Shown piece after piece: positions 31,569 through 40,526 of a stretch of 45,221 nucleotides of DNA. The stretch spans positions 1 to 45,221 of the forward strand of contig CAMPIM010000013.1 of NCBI GenBank assembly GCA_946886365.1, given 5' to 3'. Each line of letters begins with the position of its first letter. Position 1 is the stretch's first letter. The DNA comes from an uncultured Novosphingobium sp. GTDB taxonomy: Bacteria > Pseudomonadota > Alphaproteobacteria > Sphingomonadales > Sphingomonadaceae. The notes beneath the pieces are model-generated. The model ran no database searches. It had not been told where the DNA came from and saw nothing but the letters and a program-made list of their open reading frames with translations. The position numbers and the translations under genes were made by a program.

Positions 31569-34458
31569 CAAGGCCCGATTATCACGCGTCCGCTGGGTCG
31601 GCATCGGTCTCCACGCTGCAAACCGCGCTGACGATCCCGCACCGTTAACCCTTGCATTTTGGATGGCCGCTTTGCGTCCCCACGGTGCGAGACTTCGTGA
31701 TCGCGCCCCAATTGCCGAGCTTACGTGGCAATTGCGACTGTCACACACGCCCGTAAGATCCTCGCTCAACACCCCGGAATCCCTGCATGCGCGAGCCTGT
31801 GTAAACGGACTGACCGCGTCCGAGGGATATGGAAAGTGCAGTGATTCACCCCGGTCGCACTTCGCGGCCATCCTGTCGCGTTTCGTCCGCGCCCGGCCTG
31901 CCGAGGCGCGGACATCCGTGCCCATCCCACGCAGCGCGAGCTGGCTCAGGTTGCGGGGTCACGGTCAACATCCTGCTCCGCTGACATTAACCTCCATGCG
32001 CGATTGCCCGGGCCGTGATTTCGCGGTGATGCGCCCCCCGCTAAGGGCGTCTCGCAATGGATCGCTACCATGGTGGCGCAGAACATGGCTCGCACGGCTG
32101 ATGGCCCCCCGCGGTCAGGATGTTCTTGCATTCCAGTTCCTAAGCGCAGTTGCCGCTAAGCTCCCTCGGGCCGCAAGCAAAACATTCGGCTCCCTGTCGC
32201 TTTCGAATGCTGATCAGCGCAAGGCCAGCGCACCAGACGAAGCGGGTCTGATTTATCTCGCGCTGGTCTACAAATATGTCTCAAGTGATCAGCCCGATCA
32301 CTTACCTGCGGTTCTGGCCAACGCAAAAAGCACAGCGTACTCCACCGCCCTCATCAACGGATTAACGGCCTATCTGGGCCAAAGCGATCTGGACGAAGAC
32401 GAAGAATTCGCGCTGCATCTTTTTCTTGGCGCAACAACCGTTCGGCCGCTTCATCCCTCGGTTGCGCTATACTTTCAGTTCAATGGTCTCAAGATTGCTG
32501 GGCTCAGGGCATACGATCTGGCGGCAGGCGACACGAAAACCGTCGATGGCGGACGTCGCATCATCGTTGATCAAGAAGCGCCCGTCTCGGTCCTGGGCCA
32601 GATGACGCCTGCAGACTTGCGCCAGATCATATGCCTTGGCCCGTCCCGCGATATGCACTGGGCCGGAAAACCCGATGGGACACTTGCCCGCGCCGCCGAT
32701 ATCCGCACCGCCGCAAGTCTGCGCATCCGTCCCTATAGCGAGAGCGAAGAGGCATTGAGCCAGTGCTGCGCGGAAGTTGCGGAAGCACTCGTTGGCGGAA
32801 TTGCGGCGATCCTTGGCCCCGACAGAACACCATCGTGGATCGAGGCATTGGAATTGCCGATCGACGATCTCCTGTTTGCAGCTGCCATCGACATGTGGAG
32901 CATACTTCAATACCTCGCTACAGAACCCGCTGCGGAAACTACGTTTCTTGCCGGAACATCGGATATGGCTCTGGCCTACGCCGCCGGACACCAGGCGTTT
33001 GGTGTATCCGGTGCCTGCAGTCTCATTGTCGCCGATAACGACTTCACCCCTGAAGAACATGCCGCCGATCTCCTGGACCATCTCGTTCAATGTGCTTTTC
33101 CCGCTGGCGATGAGATGCAAACCCGTTTGGCGCATGATAGCCTGGTTGCGGCGCTCAACATTGGCGCTCCACCAACCGGCAGCGATCTGCCAAGGCCATC
33201 AACGCTGCTGATCGGGCGCAATTTTGACCGGAATTACAGCACCGACCTGGTCGAACTGGGTCGAGAGATGCGGCGCAGCGACCATGTAGTATTCATGCCC
33301 ACTGCCGGTCAGGCCGTTAAAGGCCGGATATCCACGTTCATTGACGGGCTGGTCAATGATTGGTCTGACAGCGTCATCACCACCCCTGCCGCGAGCTTGT
33401 GGAACTGGGCTGTGCAACCACTCTCCGCCAAGAGCGTTAACTTGCTTCCGTTGCTCATCGACCACGCGATCCAGAATGGTCTGCTGGAACTTCGGCACAT
33501 GGCACTCATCCTCGCGGCACGTGCGCGGCTTGAGCCGTTCTTGCGCAAGAAAGTCTACAATTACCTCAAGGCGGGTGAGGAAACGGTCAGTAGCGTCACA
33601 AGCGTCGCCCCTACCCGAATTGCTCTTCTTCCAGGCAGGGATTTCATCGCCCGCGTGGCCGCGATAACGGGGCGACAGCAAGATATCCCGAGCTACGACG
33701 TACAAACCGTCTTCGTTGGCCCGCGATCCCGGTACAAGCCGACATTGGCCAATATCCAGTTCACCATCGAAACCCATTCGCAAGGCCTTTTCACAAGCTA
33801 TTTCGGGCTGCCGCTGGAGCGGACTGCTCTGACTGGATGCTCGAAAGTAGGAGTGGTCCAGGACAAGGCGCGCAAACTTGATCGCACTGCTGTACGAAGA
33901 TCGGTGGGGCTGGAGAACAGCTTCCTGCTGGTGTTCGCAGGTTCGCCATTCCTGGAGGAAGATCAACTGATCCTGAGCGCGATTGCCGCATCGCTGGCCG
34001 ATATTGCCGATGGCCGGCTTGGCATAAGGCTCCATCCCACGGCTGAAGATGGCTATGCCGCATTTTGCGAGGATTTGTGCGGCCGACACCCCGGCGTGAC
34101 GATCCTGAGCTCGATTGACCTCGCACAGACAATGGTTGCCTCGGATATTCTGATCACGCGCTTTTCGAACGTAGGGCTCGAAACCGCGCTACTGGGAATA
34201 GATGTGATCGCGTGCAATTTCAGCGGCGGCGCACCGCCGATCGACCTCGACGAAATGGGCGTGGCGGCGGCAGTTTTCTCGCCAGAGGATTTGCATGACT
34301 GCATTGCGGATATGCGTGAGCACGGTCCAAGATGGCGTGCGCTTCAGCAAAGTCGGGGCGATTACATCAGCCGTAACGCACAGCTTGTGCGTGGTCCGGC
34401 CGCAGCAAATATGCGCCAGTTCATGGATGCACGCGCCCCGGCCTCGGCAAGCGTCTAA
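31561..34458 (+). CDS. Large putative capsule glycosyltransferase, GT-B-like C-terminus
   Basis: 965 residues from the ATG at 31561 (MSDKARLSRVRW). The frame opens earlier, but this start gives an ATGAGTGA overlap with the upstream gene. The first 200 residues are basic with no motif; residues 230-500 are helical. The C-terminal 350 residues look like a GT-B nucleotide-sugar-binding half: ALLPGRDFIARVAAITGRQQDIPSYDVQTVFVGPRSRY, CSKVGVVQDKARKLDRTAVRRSVGL, FLLVFAGSPFLEEDQLILSAI, RLHPTAEDGYAAF, and DILITRFSNVGLETALLGIDVIACNF. No membrane helix is seen. Its place at the operon end, facing the legionaminic operon, makes it the best candidate for chain polymerisation. Family-level call only. Confidence 0.6.
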   Translation: MSDKARLSRVRWVGIGLHAANRADDPAPLTLAFWMAALRPHGARLRDRAPIAELTWQLRLSHTPVRSSLNTPESLHARACVNGLTASEGYGKCSDSPRSHFAAILSRFVRARPAEARTSVPIPRSASWLRLRGHGQHPAPLTLTSMRDCPGRDFAVMRPPLRASRNGSLPWWRRTWLARLMAPRGQDVLAFQFLSAVAAKLPRAASKTFGSLSLSNADQRKASAPDEAGLIYLALVYKYVSSDQPDHLPAVLANAKSTAYSTALINGLTAYLGQSDLDEDEEFALHLFLGATTVRPLHPSVALYFQFNGLKIAGLRAYDLAAGDTKTVDGGRRIIVDQEAPVSVLGQMTPADLRQIICLGPSRDMHWAGKPDGTLARAADIRTAASLRIRPYSESEEALSQCCAEVAEALVGGIAAILGPDRTPSWIEALELPIDDLLFAAAIDMWSILQYLATEPAAETTFLAGTSDMALAYAAGHQAFGVSGACSLIVADNDFTPEEHAADLLDHLVQCAFPAGDEMQTRLAHDSLVAALNIGAPPTGSDLPRPSTLLIGRNFDRNYSTDLVELGREMRRSDHVVFMPTAGQAVKGRISTFIDGLVNDWSDSVITTPAASLWNWAVQPLSAKSVNLLPLLIDHAIQNGLLELRHMALILAARARLEPFLRKKVYNYLKAGEETVSSVTSVAPTRIALLPGRDFIARVAAITGRQQDIPSYDVQTVFVGPRSRYKPTLANIQFTIETHSQGLFTSYFGLPLERTALTGCSKVGVVQDKARKLDRTAVRRSVGLENSFLLVFAGSPFLEEDQLILSAIAASLADIADGRLGIRLHPTAEDGYAAFCEDLCGRHPGVTILSSIDLAQTMVASDILITRFSNVGLETALLGIDVIACNFSGGAPPIDLDEMGVAAAVFSPEDLHDCIADMREHGPRWRALQQSRGDYISRNAQLVRGPAAANMRQFMDARAPASASV

Positions 34459-34467
34459 GATCACGAA

Positions 34468-34526
34468 CCTAGGGTCAGGACCTATTACCCGCCTCGAAGG
34501 CGCGGCTAATAGGTCTTGACCCTAGG
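34468..34526. terminator. REP-like long hairpin between convergent operons
   Basis: Arms CCTAGGGTCAGGACCTATTA (34468-34487) and its near-complement at 34507-34526 differ at one position, still a G-U pair in RNA. The 19-nt centre folds again (GCC, TCGAA, GGC). The hairpin begins nine bases after the stop at 34458, and its right arm contains the stop codon of legF (34522-34524). It is ideally placed to end both transcripts. Its long symmetric shape with TAATAGGTC ends resembles dispersed palindromic elements. Confidence 0.6.
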
Positions 34527-35205
34527 CGGACGCAGCCTCGAACAATTCAGGAAACTGCGCGGCAACGGCTTGCGCTACCGCGAAATCCAACGCCGTGTCG
34601 ATGTCTACGGACCGTTCAGGCGGCATCACGTAGGGGCGCGTACCCGGCGGTGTAAAACTGCGCGCCTGGCGCCAGGCAGCAACTCGTTCGCAATAGATCG
34701 CACCATTCAACTGATGCGTCGGGGGACCTTCGAGCGGTAGCGCGGCTTGCAGCAGTTCGCCCGATGGCGTGATCTGGCGCATAACCGGCCACAGCTTATC
34801 GAAAGCTGAAACGGAAACCACGGCTGGGGCATTCGTCCTTTCAATCAACGCGTGAGCTTCGCGCACGTCCGACCCGACCCGAAGCGGGGAGGTAGGTTGC
34901 AGCAAAACGATATATTCAGGTTCTGTTCCAAGCCTTTGCAGCGTATCATCAACCACGTCGAAACTCGTCGCCTCACTGGTCGCAAGGTGAGCGGGACGCA
35001 AGAACGGCACTTCGGCTCCGGCCGCCAGACCTGCCTCGGCAATTTCCGGATCGTCCGTGTTGACGATCACCCGATCGAGCACGCCGCTCTCGATTGCAGC
35101 GCGTACTGTCCAGTGGATCAACGGTTCGCCCATAAACGCAAGCACGTTCTTTCGCGGCAACCGGACCGAGCCGCCACGCGCCGGGATTATTGCCAGAGTT
35201 CGCAT
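34522..35205 (-). CDS. legF: CMP-nonulosonate (legionaminate/sialate) cytidylyltransferase
   Basis: 227 residues. The start MRTLAIIPARGGSVRLPRKNVLAFMGEPLIHWTVRAA carries the RxxSKxxKxxN-like nucleotide-binding loop in the form ARGGSVRLPRKN. VIVNTDDPEIAEAG, VLLQPTSPLRVGSDV and the closing RSVDIDTALDFAVAQ are the other conserved NeuA/LegF blocks, including the metal-binding aspartates of D-I-D. It couples CTP to the nonulosonic acid, giving the CMP-sugar donor for the capsule polymerase. Last gene of the minus-strand operon; its ATG follows the legC stop without a gap, and its stop lies in a hairpin. Sialate and legionaminate enzymes look alike; the neighbours decide. Confidence 0.88.
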   Translation of the reverse strand: MRTLAIIPARGGSVRLPRKNVLAFMGEPLIHWTVRAAIESGVLDRVIVNTDDPEIAEAGLAAGAEVPFLRPAHLATSEATSFDVVDDTLQRLGTEPEYIVLLQPTSPLRVGSDVREAHALIERTNAPAVVSVSAFDKLWPVMRQITPSGELLQAALPLEGPPTHQLNGAIYCERVAAWRQARSFTPPGTRPYVMPPERSVDIDTALDFAVAQAVAAQFPELFEAASA

Positions 35206-36375
35206 TCAGGCCGCAGCCAGATGGTGCAGCACGCGATCTGCCACATAAGCCATGTCATCATCCGACAGATTGGTCGAGCACGGCAACGGCAGCGCGCGTC
35301 GCCAGAGATTTTCCGTCACCGGCAACGGTCCGTGGGGGCAACCCGCATAAGGACGTTGCAAATGCAGCGGCTTCCAGAAACTCCTCACGCCAATCCCATC
35401 CCGGTTCAGCTTCTCGATCAGCTCGGGCACGCCCATCGCCAGATCGGCATCCAGGACAATGCCCGTGAACCATACCGAATTTCCGGCCCAGGCAGGTCTT
35501 GGGAACATCGAGACACCGGCAATCCGGGCCAGACGGTCAGCGTAATAGCCCGCAATACGGGCCTTGGACGCGTGAAACGAATCAAGCCGTTCAAGCTGCG
35601 CCAGACCAAGAGCCGCTTCGAGATTGGTCAGTCGGTAATTGAAGCCAACTTCATCATGTTCGTAATCCGTACCAACGCGAGCTGTGGTCGAAAGATGGCG
35701 CACACGGTCAACCAGAGCTGAATCCGCGCCAACTACCGCCCCGCCACCGCCTGTTGTCATCGTCTTGTTTCCGTTAAACGAAAACGACGTCAAGTCAGCC
35801 TCCCCGCCCAGTGGTCGTCCCTTGTACGTCGCACCAATCGACGCAGCAGCATCGGCGATCACCGGAAGGCCATGGGCTTTGGCAACCTCGTTGATCGCGT
35901 CCATGTCGGCGGGATGGCCGTTGGTGTAAACCGGCATGACTGCGGCAACACGCTGCCCGGTCGCTCTAAACCGCAAAACCCCTGCGCCATCCCGCTCGCA
36001 ATCGCCATCAAGTGCGCGCTGAAGAGCCGCCGAATCCATCGTCCAGCTCTCGGCCGAAACGTCGATCATCCAAGGCTGGGCACCGGCGTGCGAAACGGCG
36101 TTGGCGGTGGCAATAAAGGAGTAACTGGGGATGATGACCAGGTCATCTCTCGCCACCCCCAGAGCGCGCAGAGCCATGTGAAGCCCCATTGTTCCCGCAG
36201 CCACGGCGGCGCAACTCCCGACGCCCGAAACGGCTGCGACCCGCTGTTCGAATGCGGTCACGTCTGGCCCAACGGTAGAAACCCAGCCCGATCGAACGGC
36301 GGCGGTTACACTGGCTTCTTCCGCCGCGCCGATGTTCGGAACGGCAAGCGGGATGAGACGGCTGGTCACGGGCAC
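35206..36375 (-). CDS. legC: Sugar 4-aminotransferase LegC (DegT/DnrJ/EryC1 family)
   Basis: 389 residues from a GTG at 36375; GTGs at 36369 and 36381 are equally possible. PLP-dependent DegT fold: IPLAVPNIGAAEEASVTAAVRSGWVSTVGPDVTAFE at the start, the VIADAAASIGATYKGRPLGG aspartate that holds the pyridine nitrogen, and TSFSFNGNKTMTTGGGGAVV with the Schiff-base lysine. It transfers an amino group to the 4-keto sugar made by LegB. Homologues work in legionaminic acid and bacillosamine pathways. Start is eleven bases after the legB stop, so the pair is coupled. No defects seen. Confidence 0.87.
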   Translation of the reverse strand: MPVTSRLIPLAVPNIGAAEEASVTAAVRSGWVSTVGPDVTAFEQRVAAVSGVGSCAAVAAGTMGLHMALRALGVARDDLVIIPSYSFIATANAVSHAGAQPWMIDVSAESWTMDSAALQRALDGDCERDGAGVLRFRATGQRVAAVMPVYTNGHPADMDAINEVAKAHGLPVIADAAASIGATYKGRPLGGEADLTSFSFNGNKTMTTGGGGAVVGADSALVDRVRHLSTTARVGTDYEHDEVGFNYRLTNLEAALGLAQLERLDSFHASKARIAGYYADRLARIAGVSMFPRPAWAGNSVWFTGIVLDADLAMGVPELIEKLNRDGIGVRSFWKPLHLQRPYAGCPHGPLPVTENLWRRALPLPCSTNLSDDDMAYVADRVLHHLAAA

Positions 36376-36385
36376 GGGCACTCGC

Positions 36386-37396
36386 CTAGATGTTGTAAAT
36401 ATCTGCCTTGTAACGGGCCAGGTTGCCTTTGTCAGAGAACCATTCGATGGTTTCGGAAAGGCCACGCTCGAACCCATCCAGCCCGCCATAGCGGGGCGAC
36501 CAGCCGGCAAGGCGCCGCGCCTTGTCATTGCTTGCCCACAGCCTTTCCACTTCGCTCCCGGCGGGGCGCAGGCGTTGCTCGTCCTGGAGGATTGCCACGT
36601 CGCGGCCCATCAGTCGCGCAATGGCCTTGGCCGTGTCACCGATCGAGATTTCGAAGTTCGATCCGATGTTGATGACTTCCCCGACCGAGGCATCGCTTTC
36701 CGCAATGGCCACAAATCCGGCTACGGTATCGGAAACGTAGTTGAAATCGCGCGTCGGTGCGAGGTCGCCCAGCTTGATGCTATCTACCCCCGAAGCGATC
36801 TGCGAAATGATCGTGGGGATAACCGCACGGGCTGATTGCCGAGGTCCATAGGTGTTGAACGGACGGATCGTGGCAACCGGCGTCCCGAATGAGGAATAGA
36901 ACGACATGGCGATCATGTCCGCACCGATTTTCGACGCGGAATAGGGTGACTGGCCCTGAAGCGGATGCTCTTCGGTGATGGGAACGAAGCGCGCGGTACC
37001 ATACGTCTCGCTGGTCGAGGTATGGACAACTTTCGAAACCCCGAGGTCACGGGCGGCCTGGACGATGTTGAGCGTGCCCTTGACGTTGGTGTCAACGTAG
37101 GTGTCGGGCGAGTGGTACGAGAACGGGATCGCGATCAAAGCGGCAAGGTGAAACACCACATCGCAACCACGCATGGCACTCCGCACCCCGTTGGGGTCGC
37201 GGATATCACCCGAAAAGATGTCCAGCGATTTTTGCAGATCAGCAGGGAACGTGTCGATCCATCCCCATGAATTGAAGCTGTTGTAACATGTGTACGCCCG
37301 AACGTCGTGACCAGCTTCAACCAGATATTGCGTCAGGTGCGAGCCGATGAAACCGTCCGCACCCGTCACGAGAATCTTCTTGCCGCGCAATTCCAT
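36386..37396 (-). CDS. legB: Nucleotide-GlcNAc 4,6-dehydratase LegB (extended SDR)
   Basis: 336 residues from the ATG at 37396 (MELRGKKILVTGADGFIGSHLTQYLVEAGHDV), with GAGG upstream. Extended SDR: GxxGxxG at GADGFIGS, FHLAALIAIPFSYHSPDTYVDTNVKGT, catalytic HTSTSETYG, Y-x3-K in YSASKIGAD and RPFNTYGPRQSARAVIPTIISQI, which is strongly LegB-like. It removes water from (GDP- or UDP-)GlcNAc to give the 6-deoxy-4-keto sugar, the first committed step. A PtmE-type enzyme at 43931 suggests the GDP form. A 103-bp gap before it (37397-37499) could hold a secondary promoter; only an AT-rich patch is visible there. Confidence 0.9.
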   Translation of the reverse strand: MELRGKKILVTGADGFIGSHLTQYLVEAGHDVRAYTCYNSFNSWGWIDTFPADLQKSLDIFSGDIRDPNGVRSAMRGCDVVFHLAALIAIPFSYHSPDTYVDTNVKGTLNIVQAARDLGVSKVVHTSTSETYGTARFVPITEEHPLQGQSPYSASKIGADMIAMSFYSSFGTPVATIRPFNTYGPRQSARAVIPTIISQIASGVDSIKLGDLAPTRDFNYVSDTVAGFVAIAESDASVGEVINIGSNFEISIGDTAKAIARLMGRDVAILQDEQRLRPAGSEVERLWASNDKARRLAGWSPRYGGLDGFERGLSETIEWFSDKGNLARYKADIYNI

Positions 37397-37499
37397 AAAC
37401 AAAAAACCTCATTTACACTTTCAACCCGCCCGTTTGCCGTTCCGGTTCGGCGCGGAATTTATCTATTCGACGTCTACGCCGGTGAGATCGGCGTGATAT

Positions 37500-38678
37500 T
37501 CACATCGGCACATCCCAAAACGTCTTTGCCGTCAGCGCCCCAAAATCGCACTCAGCCAGTATTGTCGCAATGCGCGCGCCAGCCATGCCATCGCCCATCG
37601 GGTTTTCCTTAAGCACGGCAATGTCCTTCATGTCCTGAGCCAGCGCCCGGCGGATCGCCGCCACGACCGCCGCAAATTCAGGTTCAACGTCAATCACGCT
37701 TGGCGCCCGAAGACGCCCTTTTTGACGCGGACCGATGTTGACGGTGGGGACACCAAGGCTTGGCACTTCGATCACGCCACTCGAAGAGTTGCCGATCACC
37801 GCATCCGCCATTTCGACAAGCGATAGATAGCGGATGAAACCAAGCGACGGGACGAGCAACCTTTTGTCCGTCGCCTTGGCGACAAAGGCCTGTACCGCCT
37901 TGGTAATCTCCTCGTTGCCGGGATCTGCGTTGGCTTGGGTAAAAACGATCCGCGCGGTTTCGAATGTCTCCAGCGCGGCAAGCAATACCTTGATCTCGCC
38001 AAGCGGTGACATTTCAGCAGATGCGGTAACCGGGTGATGGGTGACCACGAACAAAGGCTGCCCTTCAAGCGAAAAGTCGAGGCTCTTCTCCAGCGCGCCA
38101 CGGTCCATCCGGCCAGCATGCACGACATTGTCAATTCCGGTCGAACCCACAACATGGACCGTCCCCGGGTCTTCCCCCATCTGGACGATCCTGCGCGCAT
38201 AGGCTTCGGTTGAAGTAAGGTGCACGCGTGCGATTTTGGTCAACGCATGACGGATGGAATCGTCAATGGCGCCTTCGGTAACGTGGCCCCCTTCAAGATG
38301 GACCAACGGCAGGCCCAATGAAAGCGCTGCGCTGGCTACTGACAGCAACTCGAAGCGATCCCCCAGGCCAACCACGCAATCGGGCCGGTCTGAATCAAAA
38401 GCGTCGATGAAGCTGATCGTCCCCAGCCCTATGCTCTTGCCCATCGCGGCGCGGCTGTCGCCGGACACCAGCATGTCAACCACACGATCGGGTGGGAAGC
38501 CGAGCGCCCTCATCTCATCGATCGTGTGCCCGTGGGCAACAAGCGGATGGGTCCCTGTCGCATAAAGCAGCACCTGGACATCCGGTCGATCACGCAGCGC
38601 TTTCAGCACCGGGACCAAGAGGCCGAACTCGGCACGCGTACCGGTGACCACTGCGATTGTCTGGATGTGATCGTTCAT
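37500..38678 (-). CDS. legG: NDP-sugar 2-epimerase (hydrolysing), NeuC/LegG-like
   Basis: 392 residues from the ATG at 38678 (MNDHIQTIAVVTGTRAEFGLLVPVLKALRDRP); the longer open frame is upstream extension. Motifs: TGTRAEFG, VVGLGDRFELLSVASAALSLGLPLVHLEGGHVTEGAIDDSIRHALTKIARVHLTST, VHVVGSTGID and VIGNSSSGVIEVPSLGVPTVNIGPRQKGR. These enzymes hydrolyse and epimerise NDP-2,4-diacetamido-trideoxyglucose to the free manno sugar for LegI. The alternative sialate use (UDP-GlcNAc to ManNAc) is less likely because legB/C/H are present. ATGA overlap with legH upstream. Confidence 0.9.
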   Translation of the reverse strand: MNDHIQTIAVVTGTRAEFGLLVPVLKALRDRPDVQVLLYATGTHPLVAHGHTIDEMRALGFPPDRVVDMLVSGDSRAAMGKSIGLGTISFIDAFDSDRPDCVVGLGDRFELLSVASAALSLGLPLVHLEGGHVTEGAIDDSIRHALTKIARVHLTSTEAYARRIVQMGEDPGTVHVVGSTGIDNVVHAGRMDRGALEKSLDFSLEGQPLFVVTHHPVTASAEMSPLGEIKVLLAALETFETARIVFTQANADPGNEEITKAVQAFVAKATDKRLLVPSLGFIRYLSLVEMADAVIGNSSSGVIEVPSLGVPTVNIGPRQKGRLRAPSVIDVEPEFAAVVAAIRRALAQDMKDIAVLKENPMGDGMAGARIATILAECDFGALTAKTFWDVPM

Positions 38679-39340
38679 TGCGCCAGCCCACCATCCCGTC
38701 GACCGTAGCATGCCCCCTCAGCCACGTCGCATGTAACAATGGCGCCCGCCGCCACAATTGCCTCTGGTCCCAGCTTCACCCCCGGAAGAAGGATCGCTCC
38801 CGCGCCGATAAAACTGCCTGATCCCACGCACACCCGACCACACAGTATTGCGCCTGGGCCAATGAATGAATGGTCCTCGATCAAGCAATCGTGATCAATT
38901 CGGCAGCCAGTATTGGCAACGACGTTGGTGCCGATCTGCGTTCCAGGCTGGATAATGGCTCCCGCAAGCACCTGCGCTGCGTGGCCAATTTCCACATCCC
39001 CCCTTATTATCGCTGCCGGATCCAAAACTGTTATCAACCGCTCACGTACGCTCTCTGCCAGCCACTCGTAAAGTCTACGCCGCACAGCCAGTCCGGTCGC
39101 GGCGCGCGAAGGCGCGGCGCCCACTCCGATCACGAGGGACGTGTTCGCCAATGTGGTTGCGATCAGGGCCTCGCCGCCCAAAACGGGCAGCCGCCCTTCT
39201 GGCGCAGGAAGCGCGCCATCCCGCTCCACTGCGCCAAGCACAGTCCACCCCGCCACGACTAGGCTGGCTTGCAATACGCGGGCATGGCCTCCGGCCCCAA
39301 CAATCACAACCGGCTGCCCCGGCGCGGCCTGCATCATCAT
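38675..39340 (-). CDS. legH: Sugar N-acetyltransferase LegH (NeuD/PglD-like)
   Basis: 221 residues from the ATG in TGATG at 39340; several ATGs follow in a row. PglD/NeuD family: N-terminal VVIVGAGGHARVLQASLVVAGWTVLGAVERD Rossmann-like lobe, then a left-handed beta helix of hexapeptide repeats (IRGDVEIGHAAQVLAGAIIQPGTQIGTN, IDHDCLIEDHSFIGPGAIL). The catalytic His lies in the IDHDCLIEDH segment. It acetylates the 4-amino group made by LegC, using acetyl-CoA. Overlaps legI by two bases and legG by four, so the three are one translational unit. Confidence 0.88.
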   Translation of the reverse strand: MMMQAAPGQPVVIVGAGGHARVLQASLVVAGWTVLGAVERDGALPAPEGRLPVLGGEALIATTLANTSLVIGVGAAPSRAATGLAVRRRLYEWLAESVRERLITVLDPAAIIRGDVEIGHAAQVLAGAIIQPGTQIGTNVVANTGCRIDHDCLIEDHSFIGPGAILCGRVCVGSGSFIGAGAILLPGVKLGPEAIVAAGAIVTCDVAEGACYGRRDGGLAQ

Positions 39341-40413
39341 CACACCAGCGCTTCGTCTGGAGCCAGATCGCGCGAACTTGGTTGCCCGATAAAGTCGTAA
39401 TACCGCGTGGCAGGAACACCGCCCATCGTGCGCTTGAGCGTAATGTTCTCTTCGGTGAACCGTTCACCAGCCGCGATCGCGCGCGCCGCGACCGGAGACT
39501 TTCGCGCAATGGACTTGTTGCCGCTTTCGGCAGGCTTCAAGCACTTGATGCCATCGCCAAGCATGACATCAAGCCTACGCAGCTGTTTCACCAGCGTCGC
39601 GAATGCCAACGGCTCCATCGAGGCCTTATGATCCGGCCCCGGCATCGAACGATCGAGCGTGACATGCTTCTCAAGCATCGTAGCCCCCAGAACCTGCGCC
39701 GCGATCGCCGCCTCAGCGCCTTCGGAATGGTCTGAATAGCCGACATTCAGCCCGAAGGCCTGGGCGATGGTCGTTATCGCTCTGAGATTGAGGCTTTCCG
39801 CCGGCGCGGGATATTCGGTCGTGCAATGCAGGATTGTCACCTTGTCTTTCAGCAGGTGCCGCGCTTCCGGTGCGGCAAAAGCTGACTGGAATGCCGCAAG
39901 CGATGGCGTCTCCTGCGAGCCGGCAAGATAGCCGAAAGCAAGCGCCCCGAGGGAAAGCTCTATGTCGCCCAACGTGGTCATCCCGCTCGAGAGGATCACC
40001 TGCACATTCCGGCGTGCCAATGCGACCAGCAGCGGCAGATTGTCGAAATCCCCCGAGCCCACCTTAACAAGGTCATCGCCCAATTCATCTATCAGAAACA
40101 TGGCACTGCCGATATCGAACGGCGTCGCCAGAAACCTTATAGCGTGGCGCTGACATTCCAGCTTGAGATCAACGAACGCGCGATCATCCAGCTCAAGCGA
40201 CCGCAGCATGTCGAACTGCCCTTGGTCTTCAATTTGTCCCAGATTTCGTTTTTGGTATGCAGCCTGACTGGCATAAGAAGTAACAAGGCGACAGGTCTTG
40301 AATATCTGAAACTTTACAAAATCGGCCCCGGCATCAGCCGAGGCACGGATCAGCTCCCTGGCAAGGCCACTATCCCCATTGTGATTGACCCCTGCTTCGG
40401 CGATAATGAGCAT
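39340..40413 (-). CDS. legI: N-acetylneuraminate/legionaminate synthase
   Basis: 357 residues from the ATG at 40413 (MLIIAEAGVNHNGDSGLARELIRASADAGADFVKFQIF), matching the usual NeuB/LegI start; the frame is open to 40509. A TIM-barrel NeuB domain follows (FLATPFDIGSAMFLIDELGDDLVKVGSGD, ILSSGMTTLGDIE, LHCTTEYPAP, GYSDHSEGAEAAIAA, EKHVTLDRSMPGPDH) and then a C-terminal SAF/antifreeze-like domain (KSPVAARAIAAGERFTEENITLKR). It condenses the diacetamido-manno sugar with PEP to give the nine-carbon acid. First gene of the legI-H-G-B-C-F operon. Confidence 0.92.
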   Translation of the reverse strand: MLIIAEAGVNHNGDSGLARELIRASADAGADFVKFQIFKTCRLVTSYASQAAYQKRNLGQIEDQGQFDMLRSLELDDRAFVDLKLECQRHAIRFLATPFDIGSAMFLIDELGDDLVKVGSGDFDNLPLLVALARRNVQVILSSGMTTLGDIELSLGALAFGYLAGSQETPSLAAFQSAFAAPEARHLLKDKVTILHCTTEYPAPAESLNLRAITTIAQAFGLNVGYSDHSEGAEAAIAAQVLGATMLEKHVTLDRSMPGPDHKASMEPLAFATLVKQLRRLDVMLGDGIKCLKPAESGNKSIARKSPVAARAIAAGERFTEENITLKRTMGGVPATRYYDFIGQPSSRDLAPDEALV

Positions 40414-40526
40414 CAGTACACAAGGCCCCCAGTCAAGCTGCCTTGCCGTTAGCAAGGCAGCATCTTCATGTCCATCGTTCCCCTCCGCCAACAGCTGGGA
40501 TTCGGCCAAGATGAATTGGAAAAAGT
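40414..40526. promoter_or_regulatory. Divergent control region of the leg operon and the kpsM/T unit
   Basis: 113 bp between legI and the GTG at 40527 must hold promoters for both directions. A perfect hairpin CTGCCTTGC, loop CGTTA, GCAAGGCAG sits at 40438-40460, in the leader of legI. An operator or attenuator role is plausible. No -35/-10 boxes of confident quality are seen. Confidence 0.5.

Noticed and set aside
34522..40413. Sialic acid (Neu5Ac) or pseudaminic acid pathway as the product of the nonulosonate operon
   Set aside because: Sialate needs no 4,6-dehydratase/aminotransferase; LegB resembles the legionaminate rather than the PseB type, and the epimerase is NeuC/LegG-like. Legionaminate fits best, although related epimers cannot be excluded.
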